64,000 bases of DNA from Hyalangium versicolor (GCF_020103695.1 NZ_JAHXBF010000004.1:1-64000); one strand, 5' to 3'. Positions 8,396 to 17,094 are shown, numbered from the stretch's first letter. A program made the numbers and translations. Notes: a model not told the origin generated them from the letters alone.

Positions 8396-8887
8396 ATGAG
8401 TTTCACTTTTGACATGCAGCGTCCCTGCCGCTCCCTGATTCTCTTGCCGCTGGCGGTGCTCGCCCTCGCCGGCAGCGCTTGTGGGGTCGACTCGGCTCCG
8501 CAGGAACTCGGCACTCAGACGTCCGTGCAGGTGCACGCTCTGGACAACGAGCCGTGCACGGTGACCGAGAACAGTCCGCCCCCCACCCTCCAGTTCAGCA
8601 GCCCCGGCTCTGGCAATGTCATCGTCCTCCAGTGCGGTGACGCCTGGGAGGCCCCCGTGCTCACCGCCACGGACGCCTGCGGCCAGCCGCTGCAGGTGCA
8701 CCAGTACAATACGGGAGACGATGATGGGGATGGGATTCCGGGCGACATCGACCCGGATGACTTCGGCCCTGGTCCCAATCCGAACGTGAACGCCTTGTAT
8801 TACGTGCAGTACCTGGCCTGGGACGAATTCTTTCACGTCTCGTCAGTCATCCTCGATGTACATGTCGTGAATTGCCCGGAGGAGTAG
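8396..8887 (+). CDS. Acidic lipoprotein, paralog B of a duplicated pair
   Basis: 163 residues, unknown family. A lipoprotein signal ends at GSAC (Cys29). The mature region repeats the features of paralog A: PCTVTENSPPPTL, a DACGQPL segment, GDDDGDGI followed by IDPDDFGPGP, then LYYVQYLAWDEFFHVSS and a short Cys-containing tail. The acidic loop could bind calcium; this is inference. ATG 8396 has GGAG 10 bases upstream, and in-frame codons further upstream run through the palindromes, so they are rejected as coding. It points away from paralog A and the MYXO-CTERM gene. A strong hairpin follows the stop codon. Confidence 0.8.
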   Translation: MSFTFDMQRPCRSLILLPLAVLALAGSACGVDSAPQELGTQTSVQVHALDNEPCTVTENSPPPTLQFSSPGSGNVIVLQCGDAWEAPVLTATDACGQPLQVHQYNTGDDDGDGIPGDIDPDDFGPGPNPNVNALYYVQYLAWDEFFHVSSVILDVHVVNCPEE

Positions 8888-8952
8888 CGCTTCTCGTCGG
8901 CCACGGCGGGAATCGCCCTCACAGGGTCGATTCCCGCCGTCTCCGAAGCGCT
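8886..8952. terminator. Long nested hairpin between convergent genes
   Basis: Inner arms ACGGCGGGAATCG (8903-8915) and CGATTCCCGCCGT (8928-8940) are perfect. The loop itself can pair CCCT with AGGG, and outer arms AGCGCTTC (8886-8893) and GAAGCGCT (8945-8952) enclose everything. It separates paralog B from the convergent TPR gene, so a two-way terminator is likely. Confidence 0.65.
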
Positions 8953-8961
8953 GAAGCGCGA

Positions 8962-9768
8962 TCACCGCAGGCGCAGGTCGAAGCCGACTCCCGCCTGGAC
9001 CGTCACCGCGAAAGGGTAGCGATCATCCCGGCCGAGGAAGAAGTAGTCGGCCCCGGCCTCCACCAGGCCCACCATGCCTCCCGGCAGGGCGGCACGCGCC
9101 CCTACCACGGGCCCCGCGCTATAGCTCTCGAGTCCTGGCATCAGGCCGGCCCGGAGGCCCAGGAACGGCCTCCAGGCTCCATGGCCTGGCAACCACCCCG
9201 CCTGGAGGTGGAAGACGGGCGGCTTGCCCAGCAGCACGCGGAGGCTCCCTTCCAGAGACTCGCGCCGGAGGCTGGCGCCCGCGCCCAGGGTCCCGGTGCG
9301 ATTCACGGCATCGAAGAGGCCGAACGCCTCGGGCCTCAAGAAAAGGTGAGGGGCGGGCGGGACCCTGCGAAGCGCCTCCTCCCGCTCCTTGAGGAGTTGC
9401 GCCTCGCGTGCCGCGAATTCCCGCTCGGAGATCACCTGCTGGCGGATGGCCTCGGACAGCGCCACCAGCTCAGGAGGGAAGCGCACGGGATCCAGCTGCT
9501 GCTCGGGATACTCGCGCGCGAGCAGCTCCAGCTGCTTCCGGGCTTCTTCCGCCTGCCCCAGGGCGTGCAGCGAGGCGGCCAGGTAGACGCGCGCGAGCGC
9601 TCGCTCCGCGGAGGGAGGCTGGGCATCGGCCAGTTGCTCATGAAGCAGCTGGACGGCGGCCTCGTACTCGCCGTTCTCATAGAGCTGGACGCCTGCGCCC
9701 TGAGCCCAAGCCGCCCCGGACATGAGCAGTAGGACGCTCAATAAGAACACGGCGGGACGGGGATTCAT
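8962..9768 (-). CDS. Secreted TPR protein with putative outer-membrane barrel-like C terminus
   Basis: 268 residues. A signal peptide ends near ALAAWA-type residue 22 (SGAAWAQ). Residues about 25-90 contain TPR-like helices (YENGEYEAAVQLLHEQL, LAAS-LHALGQAEEARKQLE). A charged helix follows (about 105-140), and the last 120 residues alternate in the manner of outer-membrane strands (FLGLRAGLMPG, VVGARAALPGG, VTVQAGVGFDLRLR). It starts 9 bp after the kinase gene stop on the same strand, so the two are almost certainly co-transcribed. It may be a partner of that kinase in the envelope; no specific function is known. Confidence 0.75.
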   Translation of the reverse strand: MNPRPAVFLLSVLLLMSGAAWAQGAGVQLYENGEYEAAVQLLHEQLADAQPPSAERALARVYLAASLHALGQAEEARKQLELLAREYPEQQLDPVRFPPELVALSEAIRQQVISEREFAAREAQLLKEREEALRRVPPAPHLFLRPEAFGLFDAVNRTGTLGAGASLRRESLEGSLRVLLGKPPVFHLQAGWLPGHGAWRPFLGLRAGLMPGLESYSAGPVVGARAALPGGMVGLVEAGADYFFLGRDDRYPFAVTVQAGVGFDLRLR

Positions 9769-9777
9769 GGAGCAGAC

Positions 9778-11565
9778 CTAGGGCGTGAGGCTGAGGTCCG
9801 CTTTATGCGTCAAGGTGCCCCCGGGAGGAATGACGAGCTTCTGCTGATAGGGCGCAAGGGCTGGGTTTCGGAGTTCGACTTCATGCGCTCCTGCGCTCAG
9901 GGTGTAGCTATGTGTGGGAGGCACACGGCCGAGTTTCTGCCCATCGATCCAGACATCCGCCCAGGCGCCTTTCACCAGGATGTGGAGGGTGCCCGTCGCT
10001 GCTGGCACCGGGGCCTGCTCGGGTGGAGAAGAAGAAGGCTGGACGGACGCGATGGCGGGTGCCGAGGGCTGCGCGGGAGCGGGCGTCTTTTTCTGAGGAG
10101 CACGGGGTCCAGGCACGGGACGCTTGGCGGTCACTTTGGGCGGAGGAGCCAGGGCTAGAGGCTGAGCGGGTTCGGGAGTCGGCGTGGTGGGAGCCGGCTC
10201 GGGTGAAGGACGGCGTGCTTCCGGTTGAGCTGCTGGGGGGACTGGAACCGGAGAGGCAGCCGCGGTGGCGGCCGGCAAGGGGCTGGAAGCCATGCTCGCG
10301 AAAGTGCTGCGCGAGACCATGGCCCCGCCCAGCGCCAGCAGGAGGAGACTGCCCGCCACCGTGCCCCACTTCCAGCGCGAGCCTCGCACTGCTGGCGGCA
10401 GGGGCGCCCCTGCCTGGGGGCTGTCGGGCGTGGGCGTGGGCTGCATCGTCTCCGTGAGCGCTTGCGGCGAGACCGCAGCCGGCGGTGGCTTGAGCACGGG
10501 AATGGAGCGGGAAGTCCCCGCCACCGGAAGGCCCCCCGCTTCCTGAGACTGGAGCAGGGCTCGCAACCTGCGCCCGACCTCGGCGGCTGAGGCGGGCCGC
10601 TGTCGGGGCTCCTTGGCGAGCAATTGGAGGACGAGCGCGTCGACTTCAGCAGGCACCGCCACGGCCACGGAGGGCGCGGGCGCGGGTGTCTTCAGGTGGT
10701 GGGCGACCACCTCCATGTGGGTGCGGCCTGAGAAGGGCCGCCTTCCCGTGAGCAGCTCGAAGGCGATGACTCCCACTGCGTACAGGTCCGTCTGGGGCCC
10801 CACCTCTTCGCCGAGGGCCTGTTCCGGCGCCATGTATTGGGGCGTACCGACGATGACATCCGAGTAGGTCTGCGGCGTGGTGCCTTCGGGCGTGGCGCTG
10901 CGCTTGGCGAGTCCGAAGTCGAGCACCTTGATGTATTCGGCGCCGTTGGACTGCCGGACGACGAAGATGTTGCTGGGCTTGAGGTCCCGGTGGATGACGC
11001 CGGCGGCGTGCGCGGCCGACAGCGCATCGAGCACCTCGCACAGCAGCGCGAGGGACTCGGCGAGGGGCAGCGGGCCGCGCTCTTGGAGGACGTCACTGAG
11101 AGGGCGGCCCTCGAGGTACTCCATGACGAGGTACTGGCCGACGCCCGGCTGCTGGCCAAAGCCGAAAATGTCGATGATGCCGTGGTGATGGATGGCGCCG
11201 GCGGCGCGAGCCTCGGTCAACAGGTCGCGGGCGAGGGGGCCCTGACTCACCTCCTCGCGGATGAACTTGATGGCGACCTTACGGCCGATGGTGACGTGCT
11301 CACCCGCGTAGACGATGCCCATGCCGCCGCTGCCAATGAACCGGCGCACCACGTACTCCCCGAGCTGCTGGCCCAGCATCGGGTCAGACTTCTCGGCCGG
11401 TGGAGCAGGAGGGGAAGTCGCGGGAGTCACCCCGGGCAGGAGGGTTGCTGTCGGCTGGTCAGGCGCTACAGCAGGTGCGGCGGTTCCATCGCGGGGACAC
11501 GCCGCGGCTCCAGGCGGTAGATCATGACCGCAAGTACTGCAGGAGCGGGAGCTGTAGACGGTCAT
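9778..11565 (-). CDS. Ser/Thr protein kinase with N-terminal zinc ribbon and PEGA domain
   Basis: 595 residues. The N terminus has CxxC...C (Cys9, Cys12, Cys23), a zinc-ribbon-like start, then a Pro-rich linker. The kinase domain carries GSGGMG (78-83), K100, HRDLKPSN (192-199) and DFG (216-218), so it should be active. A membrane segment lies near 400-418. A Pro/Ala-rich periplasmic linker leads to a PEGA domain (about 525-595; GAWADVWIDGQKLG...). PEGA domains are small surface-layer-type folds often found at the end of myxobacterial kinases. The TPR gene follows 9 bp downstream. Confidence 0.9.
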   Translation of the reverse strand: MTVYSSRSCSTCGHDLPPGAAACPRDGTAAPAVAPDQPTATLLPGVTPATSPPAPPAEKSDPMLGQQLGEYVVRRFIGSGGMGIVYAGEHVTIGRKVAIKFIREEVSQGPLARDLLTEARAAGAIHHHGIIDIFGFGQQPGVGQYLVMEYLEGRPLSDVLQERGPLPLAESLALLCEVLDALSAAHAAGVIHRDLKPSNIFVVRQSNGAEYIKVLDFGLAKRSATPEGTTPQTYSDVIVGTPQYMAPEQALGEEVGPQTDLYAVGVIAFELLTGRRPFSGRTHMEVVAHHLKTPAPAPSVAVAVPAEVDALVLQLLAKEPRQRPASAAEVGRRLRALLQSQEAGGLPVAGTSRSIPVLKPPPAAVSPQALTETMQPTPTPDSPQAGAPLPPAVRGSRWKWGTVAGSLLLLALGGAMVSRSTFASMASSPLPAATAAASPVPVPPAAQPEARRPSPEPAPTTPTPEPAQPLALAPPPKVTAKRPVPGPRAPQKKTPAPAQPSAPAIASVQPSSSPPEQAPVPAATGTLHILVKGAWADVWIDGQKLGRVPPTHSYTLSAGAHEVELRNPALAPYQQKLVIPPGGTLTHKADLSLTP

Positions 11566-11690
11566 GTGCGAGGAGCTCTCCCTCGCGCGTCATACCACGC
11601 CACCGGCCGTTGAAGAGAGCAGCCAGGCCCACAACTCCGTCCAGCAGCAGAAGGACCCAGGGCTCCGCTAGAGCGCAGTCCGATGCTGGA

Positions 11691-11713
11691 TTTAGTATAC
11701 GACGTACACTAAA
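11691..11713. promoter_or_regulatory. TetR-type operator upstream of the amidohydrolase gene
   Basis: TTTAGT-x-TACG-x3-GTA-x-ACTAAA, a near-perfect 23-bp palindrome ending 37 bp before ATG 11751. Its size and TAxACGxxGTxTA-like centre are typical of TetR-family sites. The convergent TetR gene next door is the obvious candidate ligand. Confidence 0.65.
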
Positions 11714-11750
11714 ATTCGATCCGTCCTGGCGTAGCTGCGAGGAGAACTGA

Positions 11751-13154
11751 ATGAGCACCCGATGGCTGCTCCGTGGCGCCGAGGTGATCACGTGCGATCC
11801 CGACAGCGCCGACATGTCGCGCGCGGACGTCCTGATCGAGAACGGAGTCATCGTTGCCATAGGGCCACACCTTCGTGCGGACGATTGCCGGGTTCTCGAG
11901 CTCGACGGAAAGATCGTCATGCCCGGCTTCATCGACACGCACCGGCATACCTGGCAGACGCCGCTGCGCGCCCTGGGCGGGGACTGGACCGTGATGGACT
12001 ACCTGGCAGCCGTGCGCGTGAAGCTCGCGCCGGCCTTCCGGCCCAACGACATCTACGCTGGGAACCTCGCGGGTGCTCTGGAGGCGCTGGACGCAGGCAT
12101 CACGACCCTCGTCGACTACTCTCATTGTATCGAGTCACCCGAGCATGCCGAGGCCGCGCTGCAGGCGCTCGAGGACGCCGGGATTCGAGCGCTCTTCTCC
12201 TATGGCTATGCGGCGGGGCCCCAACAGAGTCCCGCCTTCCCTACCCTGGAGAGCCGGATCCAGGATGCTCGGCGCCTGCGGACCACACGCCTTGCCTCGG
12301 ACGCTCGTCTTGTTCGAATGGGAATCGCCCTCACGGAGATGCAGATCCCCTGGGAGTCGAGCAGGGCTGAGATCCGCTCGGCCCGCGAGCTCAACGTGCC
12401 CCTCACCGCGCATTGCTCGGCCTGGCCAACAGCCGGACCGAGCGAGGTTCAGCGGATGGCAGCCGAGGGGTTGCTCGGGCCGGATGTCCTCTTCGTCCAC
12501 TGCACGCGGAGCTCCGACGAGGATTTGAAGCGCATCGCCGACAGTGGGGGCTCGATCGCGGTGACCCCAGAGTCCGAGCTGCAGATGGGCATGGGCTTCC
12601 CTGTCACCGGGCGTGCGCTACGAAATCGTGTCCGGACCACGCTCGGCTGTGACGTCGTCTCGAGCAATGGCGGAGACTTGTTCACCGCCATGCGGCTTGC
12701 CCTGCAGGTCGAACGGGGCCAGGCGAACGCGCGTGCAGGGCTCCCCCGAGCCCTCGAGCTCAAGGCGGCGCAGCTCCTCCAGATGGTGACTCTCGACGCC
12801 GCGGAGGCGATCGGGCTGGGGCGCGTCACCGGCTCGCTCCGTCCAGGCAAGGATGCCGATCTGCTCGTGCTCTCCGCCGACGCGCTGAACATGACGCCGC
12901 TCAATCGTCCGCGCGACGCGGTCGTGATGCAGGCCCACGCGGGCAACGTCGAGTCCGTGATGGTTCGTGGCAGACTGCTGAAGCACCGCGGGGCACTGCT
13001 CGACGTGGACCTCCCCGCCGTCCGGCGAAAGGTGAGCGAGGCGCGGGATGCCGTGCTCGAGCGCGTGGGGGGCACAGCGATGCTCCTCCGGGACCGGGCG
13101 GAGCTCGACAAGCACTGGGACACCGGCGGTGGGCTCGCCAAAGGCGACATGTAA
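11751..13154 (+). CDS. Amidohydrolase, TRZ/ATZ-like metal-dependent hydrolase
   Basis: 467 residues of the amidohydrolase superfamily. The N-terminal beta domain is followed by MPGFIDTHRH, whose H64 and H66 are the first metal ligands. Further likely ligands are H221 (TAHCSAW), H250 (FVHCTR) and D301 (LGCDVVSSN). The C-terminal GSLRPGKDADLLVL strand is typical of the chlorohydrolase/cytosine-deaminase group. Substrate not predictable. ATG 11751 is preceded by GAGGAG 8 bases upstream. A TetR-type operator lies at 11691-11713 and a TetR gene is convergent downstream with a 41-bp gap, so the enzyme is probably induced by its own substrate or a related compound. Confidence 0.85.
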   Translation: MSTRWLLRGAEVITCDPDSADMSRADVLIENGVIVAIGPHLRADDCRVLELDGKIVMPGFIDTHRHTWQTPLRALGGDWTVMDYLAAVRVKLAPAFRPNDIYAGNLAGALEALDAGITTLVDYSHCIESPEHAEAALQALEDAGIRALFSYGYAAGPQQSPAFPTLESRIQDARRLRTTRLASDARLVRMGIALTEMQIPWESSRAEIRSARELNVPLTAHCSAWPTAGPSEVQRMAAEGLLGPDVLFVHCTRSSDEDLKRIADSGGSIAVTPESELQMGMGFPVTGRALRNRVRTTLGCDVVSSNGGDLFTAMRLALQVERGQANARAGLPRALELKAAQLLQMVTLDAAEAIGLGRVTGSLRPGKDADLLVLSADALNMTPLNRPRDAVVMQAHAGNVESVMVRGRLLKHRGALLDVDLPAVRRKVSEARDAVLERVGGTAMLLRDRAELDKHWDTGGGLAKGDM

Positions 13155-13195
13155 CGGCGGCAAGGCTCACGCCTTGTGTGTCCGCTTGCCCGTCG

Positions 13196-13918
13196 TCACC
13201 TCCCGCGACTCGCCTCGATGCGCCGCTGGATTCCCTCGAGCATGAACTTCAGGCTGGCCTCGAACTCAGCCTCGATGCTCGTGGCCCGCATATGGGGCAG
13301 CGTGTGGGCAATGCCAGGGAATGCGCCAGGAGGCAGCGCCGCGGCCGCCTCGAAGAAGCGCTGAAAGAGAGCAGGGGCATCCGATCCGCGCGCGTCCCAC
13401 TGCTCTTGTCTGCGGACCGCCCCGGCGAGCCAGGAGAAGAAGGTGTTGTGCAACGCACCGGCTTCCTTCCATGGCACACCGGCGTCGTGCAGCTTGCGAA
13501 CTGTCCGGTCGAGGATGACCAGCGTGGCACCTGCGATGGGGCCCTCTTCCAGAAGGAAATCCATCACACCTCGGTTGGCCAGTCCGAGCACGCGCACCCG
13601 CCTGGCAAGCTCCCGGAGCCACGCCAGGGGTTCCAGGCGGTCCTCAGGCAGAGCAAGTGTCGCAAAGATCTCCTCGACGACCCGTAGCGCGAGCTCATCC
13701 CGGTTCGCGACGTGCTTGTACACGGCCATGGGGGTTGCCCCCAGTCGTTCGGCCAGGGACCGCATCGAGAGCGCTCGAAGCCCCTGCTCTCGAACGAGAT
13801 CCACGGCGGTCGCCACGACCAGGGCGCGGGAGAGGCGCGGAGGGCGCCCACGTGCTTTGGGTGGCTTGCTCTCGTCGGAAAGCATGCGTGGGAGCATAGG
13901 CCGGGGAGGCCCCAGCAT
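13196..13918 (-). CDS. TetR/AcrR-family regulator
   Basis: 240 residues. A basic N-terminal arm (KARGRPPRLSR) precedes a clear TetR helix-turn-helix (ALSMRSLAERLGATPMAVYKHVANRDEL). The C-terminal ligand domain resembles the TetR_C group. Starts at 13918, 13897 and 13885 are all in frame; I chose 13918 because GGGAG sits 10 bases upstream. It is convergent with the amidohydrolase and is the likely owner of the operator at 11691-11713. Confidence 0.88.
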   Translation of the reverse strand: MLGPPRPMLPRMLSDESKPPKARGRPPRLSRALVVATAVDLVREQGLRALSMRSLAERLGATPMAVYKHVANRDELALRVVEEIFATLALPEDRLEPLAWLRELARRVRVLGLANRGVMDFLLEEGPIAGATLVILDRTVRKLHDAGVPWKEAGALHNTFFSWLAGAVRRQEQWDARGSDAPALFQRFFEAAAALPPGAFPGIAHTLPHMRATSIEAEFEASLKFMLEGIQRRIEASRGR

Positions 13919-14043
13919 GACTACCGAACTCCCGGGAACGGGACCCTCTCATTGTTCCGGTGTGCACACCAACGCCGCCGACGCGCCACCCGCGCTCCAC
14001 CACCCGGGCCGTTCGCCCTAGGCTCCAACAAGGAGAGTGACCC

Positions 14044-14715
14044 ATGCGAAAGATTATCGTCGGCGCCATGGTTTCCATGGATGGCGTCATGCAAGCGCCC
14101 GGCGGGCCGACCGAGGATCCGACCAAGAGCTTCAAGTTCGGCGGATGGGTGATGCCCTATTTCGACCAAGAGTTTGGCGAGGAGCTCGACCGCGTCTTCA
14201 AGGAGAAATTCGACCTCCTGCTCGGCCGCAAGACCTACGAGATTTTCGCCGCTTACTGGCCCTACTACGACGAAGACGCTCCCCATGGCGGTATCGCCAA
14301 GCTGTTCAAGGGAATCAAAAAGTACGCGGTTTCGCGCTCAGGCGAGATCGATACGAGCTGGGCGGGCTCAGTACTCCTGCGCGACATCGCCGACGTGAAG
14401 CGCCTGAAGCAGGAAGACGGCCCGAACCTCGTCACCCAGGGCAGTACCGAACTCGTCCACGCACTGCTCGCCAATGACCTGGTCGACGCGATGAGCATCT
14501 TCACGGTGCCGGTCGTGCTTGGCGGCGGCAAAAAGCTGTTCGCCGACGGCTCGGCGCCGCATTCGTTCAAACTGACCCGTTCCCGCATCTCTCCGAACGG
14601 TCTGATCATCGGCCACTACGAGCGCGAGGGTGGGATCAAGATTGGCGACACCGCGCTCGATAAACCGAGCGTTCGCGAGGTCGCCCGCCGGGAGCGAATG
14701 AAGCGCGAGAACTAG
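14044..14715 (+). CDS. Dihydrofolate-reductase/RibD-like family protein
   Basis: 223 residues. MRKIIVGAMVSMDGVMQAPGGP opens the family fold; LLLGRKTYEIF and VTQGSTELVHALLANDLVD...VPVVLGGGKKLF are the nucleotide-binding hallmarks of the RibD C-terminal/DHFR-like domain. Such proteins are NADPH-dependent reductases of mostly unknown substrate. The last about 25 residues (DKPSVREVARRERMKREN) are a charged extension. AGGAGAG lies upstream of ATG 14044. It is divergent from the TetR gene (125 bp), which may also control it. Confidence 0.85.
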   Translation: MRKIIVGAMVSMDGVMQAPGGPTEDPTKSFKFGGWVMPYFDQEFGEELDRVFKEKFDLLLGRKTYEIFAAYWPYYDEDAPHGGIAKLFKGIKKYAVSRSGEIDTSWAGSVLLRDIADVKRLKQEDGPNLVTQGSTELVHALLANDLVDAMSIFTVPVVLGGGKKLFADGSAPHSFKLTRSRISPNGLIIGHYEREGGIKIGDTALDKPSVREVARRERMKREN

Positions 14716-14856
14716 AGATTCGCGGACGCCGCCGAAGAAGAAGAGCATGAAGGTCTGGGCGGCCCGAAGATGCCAAGACTGGACATCCTCGCTCAATTGC
14801 TCGTGATGGAGGACGCCGCGAGCGCATGGCCCTGGGATTCAGGCTATGAAGTGGCC

Positions 14857-15342
14857 ATGAGTGCAAAGTCCCAGGTGCTTGGGTTGGCTGTGCTCCTCTT
14901 CGCCCCCACGGTTGCAGTCGCGAACAATTCAACGGTCGCAGCCCCGGGGGTGCTCCTCAGCGGCTCAATCCGGCCTGAAGGGTTCGTGCCGGCGCTGGGA
15001 GTGGAGGTGAGCGTCTACCAGATCATGCCAGAGTTCCGCACCGTGGGAGGCTTCGCCCAGTGGCAAACGGTGAAGTTCGACCACCACCGGTTCTGCGCCG
15101 GAGGGCAAGCCTCGTACCAGCTCGTCGGGATGGAGTTCGGAGCCACCTACGAAACGGAGGGCAAGCGCGGCGCGCCGACGACCAGCCTCCACTTCGCGCC
15201 CTATGTCACCTTGCTGGTCGCGTCCGCGAGCCTGCGTGTGGACATCCCCGTTCATGGAGGCCGTGAGGACAAGCCGAGCCATGGGTATGACGTGGGGCTC
15301 GTGCTGACGTTCAAGTATCCCGTGGAGGCCAAGAACTACTGA
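14857..15342 (+). CDS. Secreted hypothetical protein, possibly a small beta-barrel
   Basis: 161 residues, no family recognised. A signal peptide (SQVLGLAVLLFAPTVAVA) gives cleavage near residue 24. The mature protein is rich in alternating hydrophobic strands (VLLSGSIRPEG, ASYQLVGMEFGATYE, LHFAPYVTLLVASASLRVDIPV, YDVGLVLTFKYPV), as in small outer-membrane or periplasmic beta proteins. ATG 14857 is chosen for the signal peptide; in-frame codons back to 14770 are less convincing. No strong ribosome site is seen. Confidence 0.65.
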   Translation: MSAKSQVLGLAVLLFAPTVAVANNSTVAAPGVLLSGSIRPEGFVPALGVEVSVYQIMPEFRTVGGFAQWQTVKFDHHRFCAGGQASYQLVGMEFGATYETEGKRGAPTTSLHFAPYVTLLVASASLRVDIPVHGGREDKPSHGYDVGLVLTFKYPVEAKNY

Positions 15343-15391
15343 GCCTCGACATCGGCGGGTAGGGGCTCGAGGGAAGTTGGGTGGCGGGGTG

Positions 15392-15808
15392 TCACGCGCT
15401 GCCGACCAGGAAGGTCACCAGCGTCAGGATCAGCCCCACGGCGGTCAGCGCCAACCCGGTGATGGGGCGCCAACGGACGAGACTGGCTGGCGGCTCCTTC
15501 GCGCGGACCAGGGCCACGATGTTGACGATGAGCGAGGCGAGCTGCACCGCCACGCACATGGGGACGAGCGCGATAATGCCCAGCACGAGCCCCGCGGTCT
15601 GCAGGGCCGTGCCACTGCTGCGGCCTTGGTTCGTTTCGATGCGCTGGTGCCTCAGCTCCCAGCAGGCCGGGCACATGGGGCGAGCCTCGGGGCGTGTTCG
15701 GCGCTCGCAGCCAGGGCACATGAACGAGCCGCAGCGCGCGCACATCCAGCTCGCGGGAGTGTCCGGGTGACTGGCGCAGCAGGCGCCTTCGGGCAGCGCG
15801 TCGCTCAT
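15392..15808 (-). CDS. B-box-like zinc-finger membrane protein
   Basis: 138 residues. The N-terminal 45 residues have a Cys/His pattern CC-x2-H...C-x2-C...C-x2-C...C-x2-C, like the B-box zinc fingers common in myxobacterial membrane proteins. Two hydrophobic segments follow (about 73-97 and 115-135). It shares the 4-base ATGA overlap (15808-15805) with the upstream gene, showing translational coupling. Function unknown; the two products probably act together at the inner membrane. Confidence 0.75.
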   Translation of the reverse strand: MSDALPEGACCASHPDTPASWMCARCGSFMCPGCERRTRPEARPMCPACWELRHQRIETNQGRSSGTALQTAGLVLGIIALVPMCVAVQLASLIVNIVALVRAKEPPASLVRWRPITGLALTAVGLILTLVTFLVGSA

Positions 15809-16344
15809 GCGCTCCGGGCCACCGCGTTGACCGCGGGAGGATTCAGCGCACCGGCGTTCAGGTGCTCCTGGAGCTGGAGCACGGCCTGCTCGCTGGGGAG
15901 CTTCAGGGTGATGCGCCCATCCTCGATGCGCAGCACGACCGGGCCCTTGTTGCGCACGAAGGCCAGGCCCGCGGCGATGGGCGACGCCACGGCCAGCAGC
16001 ATCATCACCCCTCCGAGCGCACCGCTGCTGTCCATCGCGAAGACGCCGCCGAAGAGGAGCGCGAGGGCCAGCACGAAAGAGAGGCCGAAGTACACCCTCC
16101 CCATCCGCCAGCGCTGGTAGGCCTCTTCCGAGAAGGGCAGTTGGCCCTTGACTCGCCGCATGAGCACCTGCGCGACGATGGCCGCGATGATCACGTTGAT
16201 GAGGACGAGCACGACAATCCAGCGCGGATACCAAGCGAACTTCACGGGCTTGAACTGGACGTTCTCCGTCTGACCCGTGACTACGCAGACGCGTGGAAGA
16301 TCGAACTCGTTCAGCTCATCCGCGGGGAGGACGATTTGGGGCAT
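15805..16344 (-). CDS. Two-to-three-pass membrane protein of unknown function
   Basis: 179 residues. A short N-terminal region contains PRVCVVTGQ, then hydrophobic segments near 42-65 (WIVVLVLINVIIAAIVAQVL), 90-106 and 112-130. A soluble tail (NKGPVVLRIEDGRITLKLPSEQAVLQLQEHL) ends the protein. The start MPQIVLPADEL at 16344 begins a sensible reading; codons upstream look non-coding. Its stop overlaps the start of the zinc-finger gene, so the two form one operon. No known family. Confidence 0.7.
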   Translation of the reverse strand: MPQIVLPADELNEFDLPRVCVVTGQTENVQFKPVKFAWYPRWIVVLVLINVIIAAIVAQVLMRRVKGQLPFSEEAYQRWRMGRVYFGLSFVLALALLFGGVFAMDSSGALGGVMMLLAVASPIAAGLAFVRNKGPVVLRIEDGRITLKLPSEQAVLQLQEHLNAGALNPPAVNAVARSA

Positions 16345-16664
16345 GGCGCACACTTCTACCGTAGCTGGCGTGGCGCCCGCCAGACGGGGGCAGCACGTAC
16401 TGGCAGGAGAATCGATGCCTCCACTGAGTAGCTCAGGCCTTGGAAAGTGACGGGTGTCGCGCTTGCTCCAGGAATATGCTGCGTGGATGCGCCGACCAGC
16501 CAACTTCCAGTTCTGGGGCAGAGGCGCTTGATCCCTCAAGGAGAGGGCCTGCCGGGCTCGGCCCGTCCAAACCTGTCCACCTGTCGGACAAGTTGGCTCC
16601 CGTCCCGCTGGAGGCGGGCCTCCCTGAGAGCAACGCACTTTGCGCCGAGATAGAATCTCGCTCC
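16345..16664. other. Intergenic region with one palindrome
   Basis: No gene seen. AACCTGTCC (16570-16578) and GGACAAGTT (16586-16594) form an inverted repeat with one mismatch and a 7-nt spacer, about 70 bp before the frameshifted gene at 16665. It may be an operator; evidence is weak. Confidence 0.4.
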
Positions 16665-16954
16665 ATGGAGTTGGTCATGACCCTCCTCGCTGTATTCTGG
16701 GTCTTCAGCACACCCCTGATGGTCCTGGCGGCCTTCGCCTTCGCCATGAGCGAGCTCGTGGACGAGCGGCGACATATCCTCCGGCGCATCGGGCTGCCGC
16801 TGGTGGCGGCCCTCTTCTGCGTTGCGCTGTGGGTAGGAAATCCCCTCCTCAACATGTTCACCTTCCAGGTCCCTGGTTCATCATCCACGAGGACTCCGTC
16901 GGCTTCAGCATCAAGAATGGCGTCGTGATCAACGCCTACATTCAAGTGAACTGA
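16665..16954 (+). pseudogene. Small membrane protein with a one-base frameshift
   Basis: From ATG 16665 the frame encodes two hydrophobic helices (VMTLLAVFWVFSTPLMVLAAF and GLPLVAALFCVALWVG) up to NMFTFQVPG, after which the codons turn into a Ser/Arg-rich run to 16928. In another frame, from about 16872, the sequence reads WFIIHEDSVGFSIKNG and VVINAYIQVN to a TGA at 16952-16954, which looks like real protein. The simplest reading is one gene of about 95 residues broken by one base near 16870. It could be a true mutation or a sequencing error. No family recognised. Confidence 0.6.
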
Positions 16955-17094
16955 AGCCAGCGCTCGGCCAGGCGAATCTCAATCGAGACCTGTCCTCGTA
17001 GCGCGTCGACGCCAACGCACCATCTCCAGACATCTTCTGCCAGCCGAATTATCGCGTGTCCGCGAATTCAGACTGAGCAAGATTTACAACTCTT

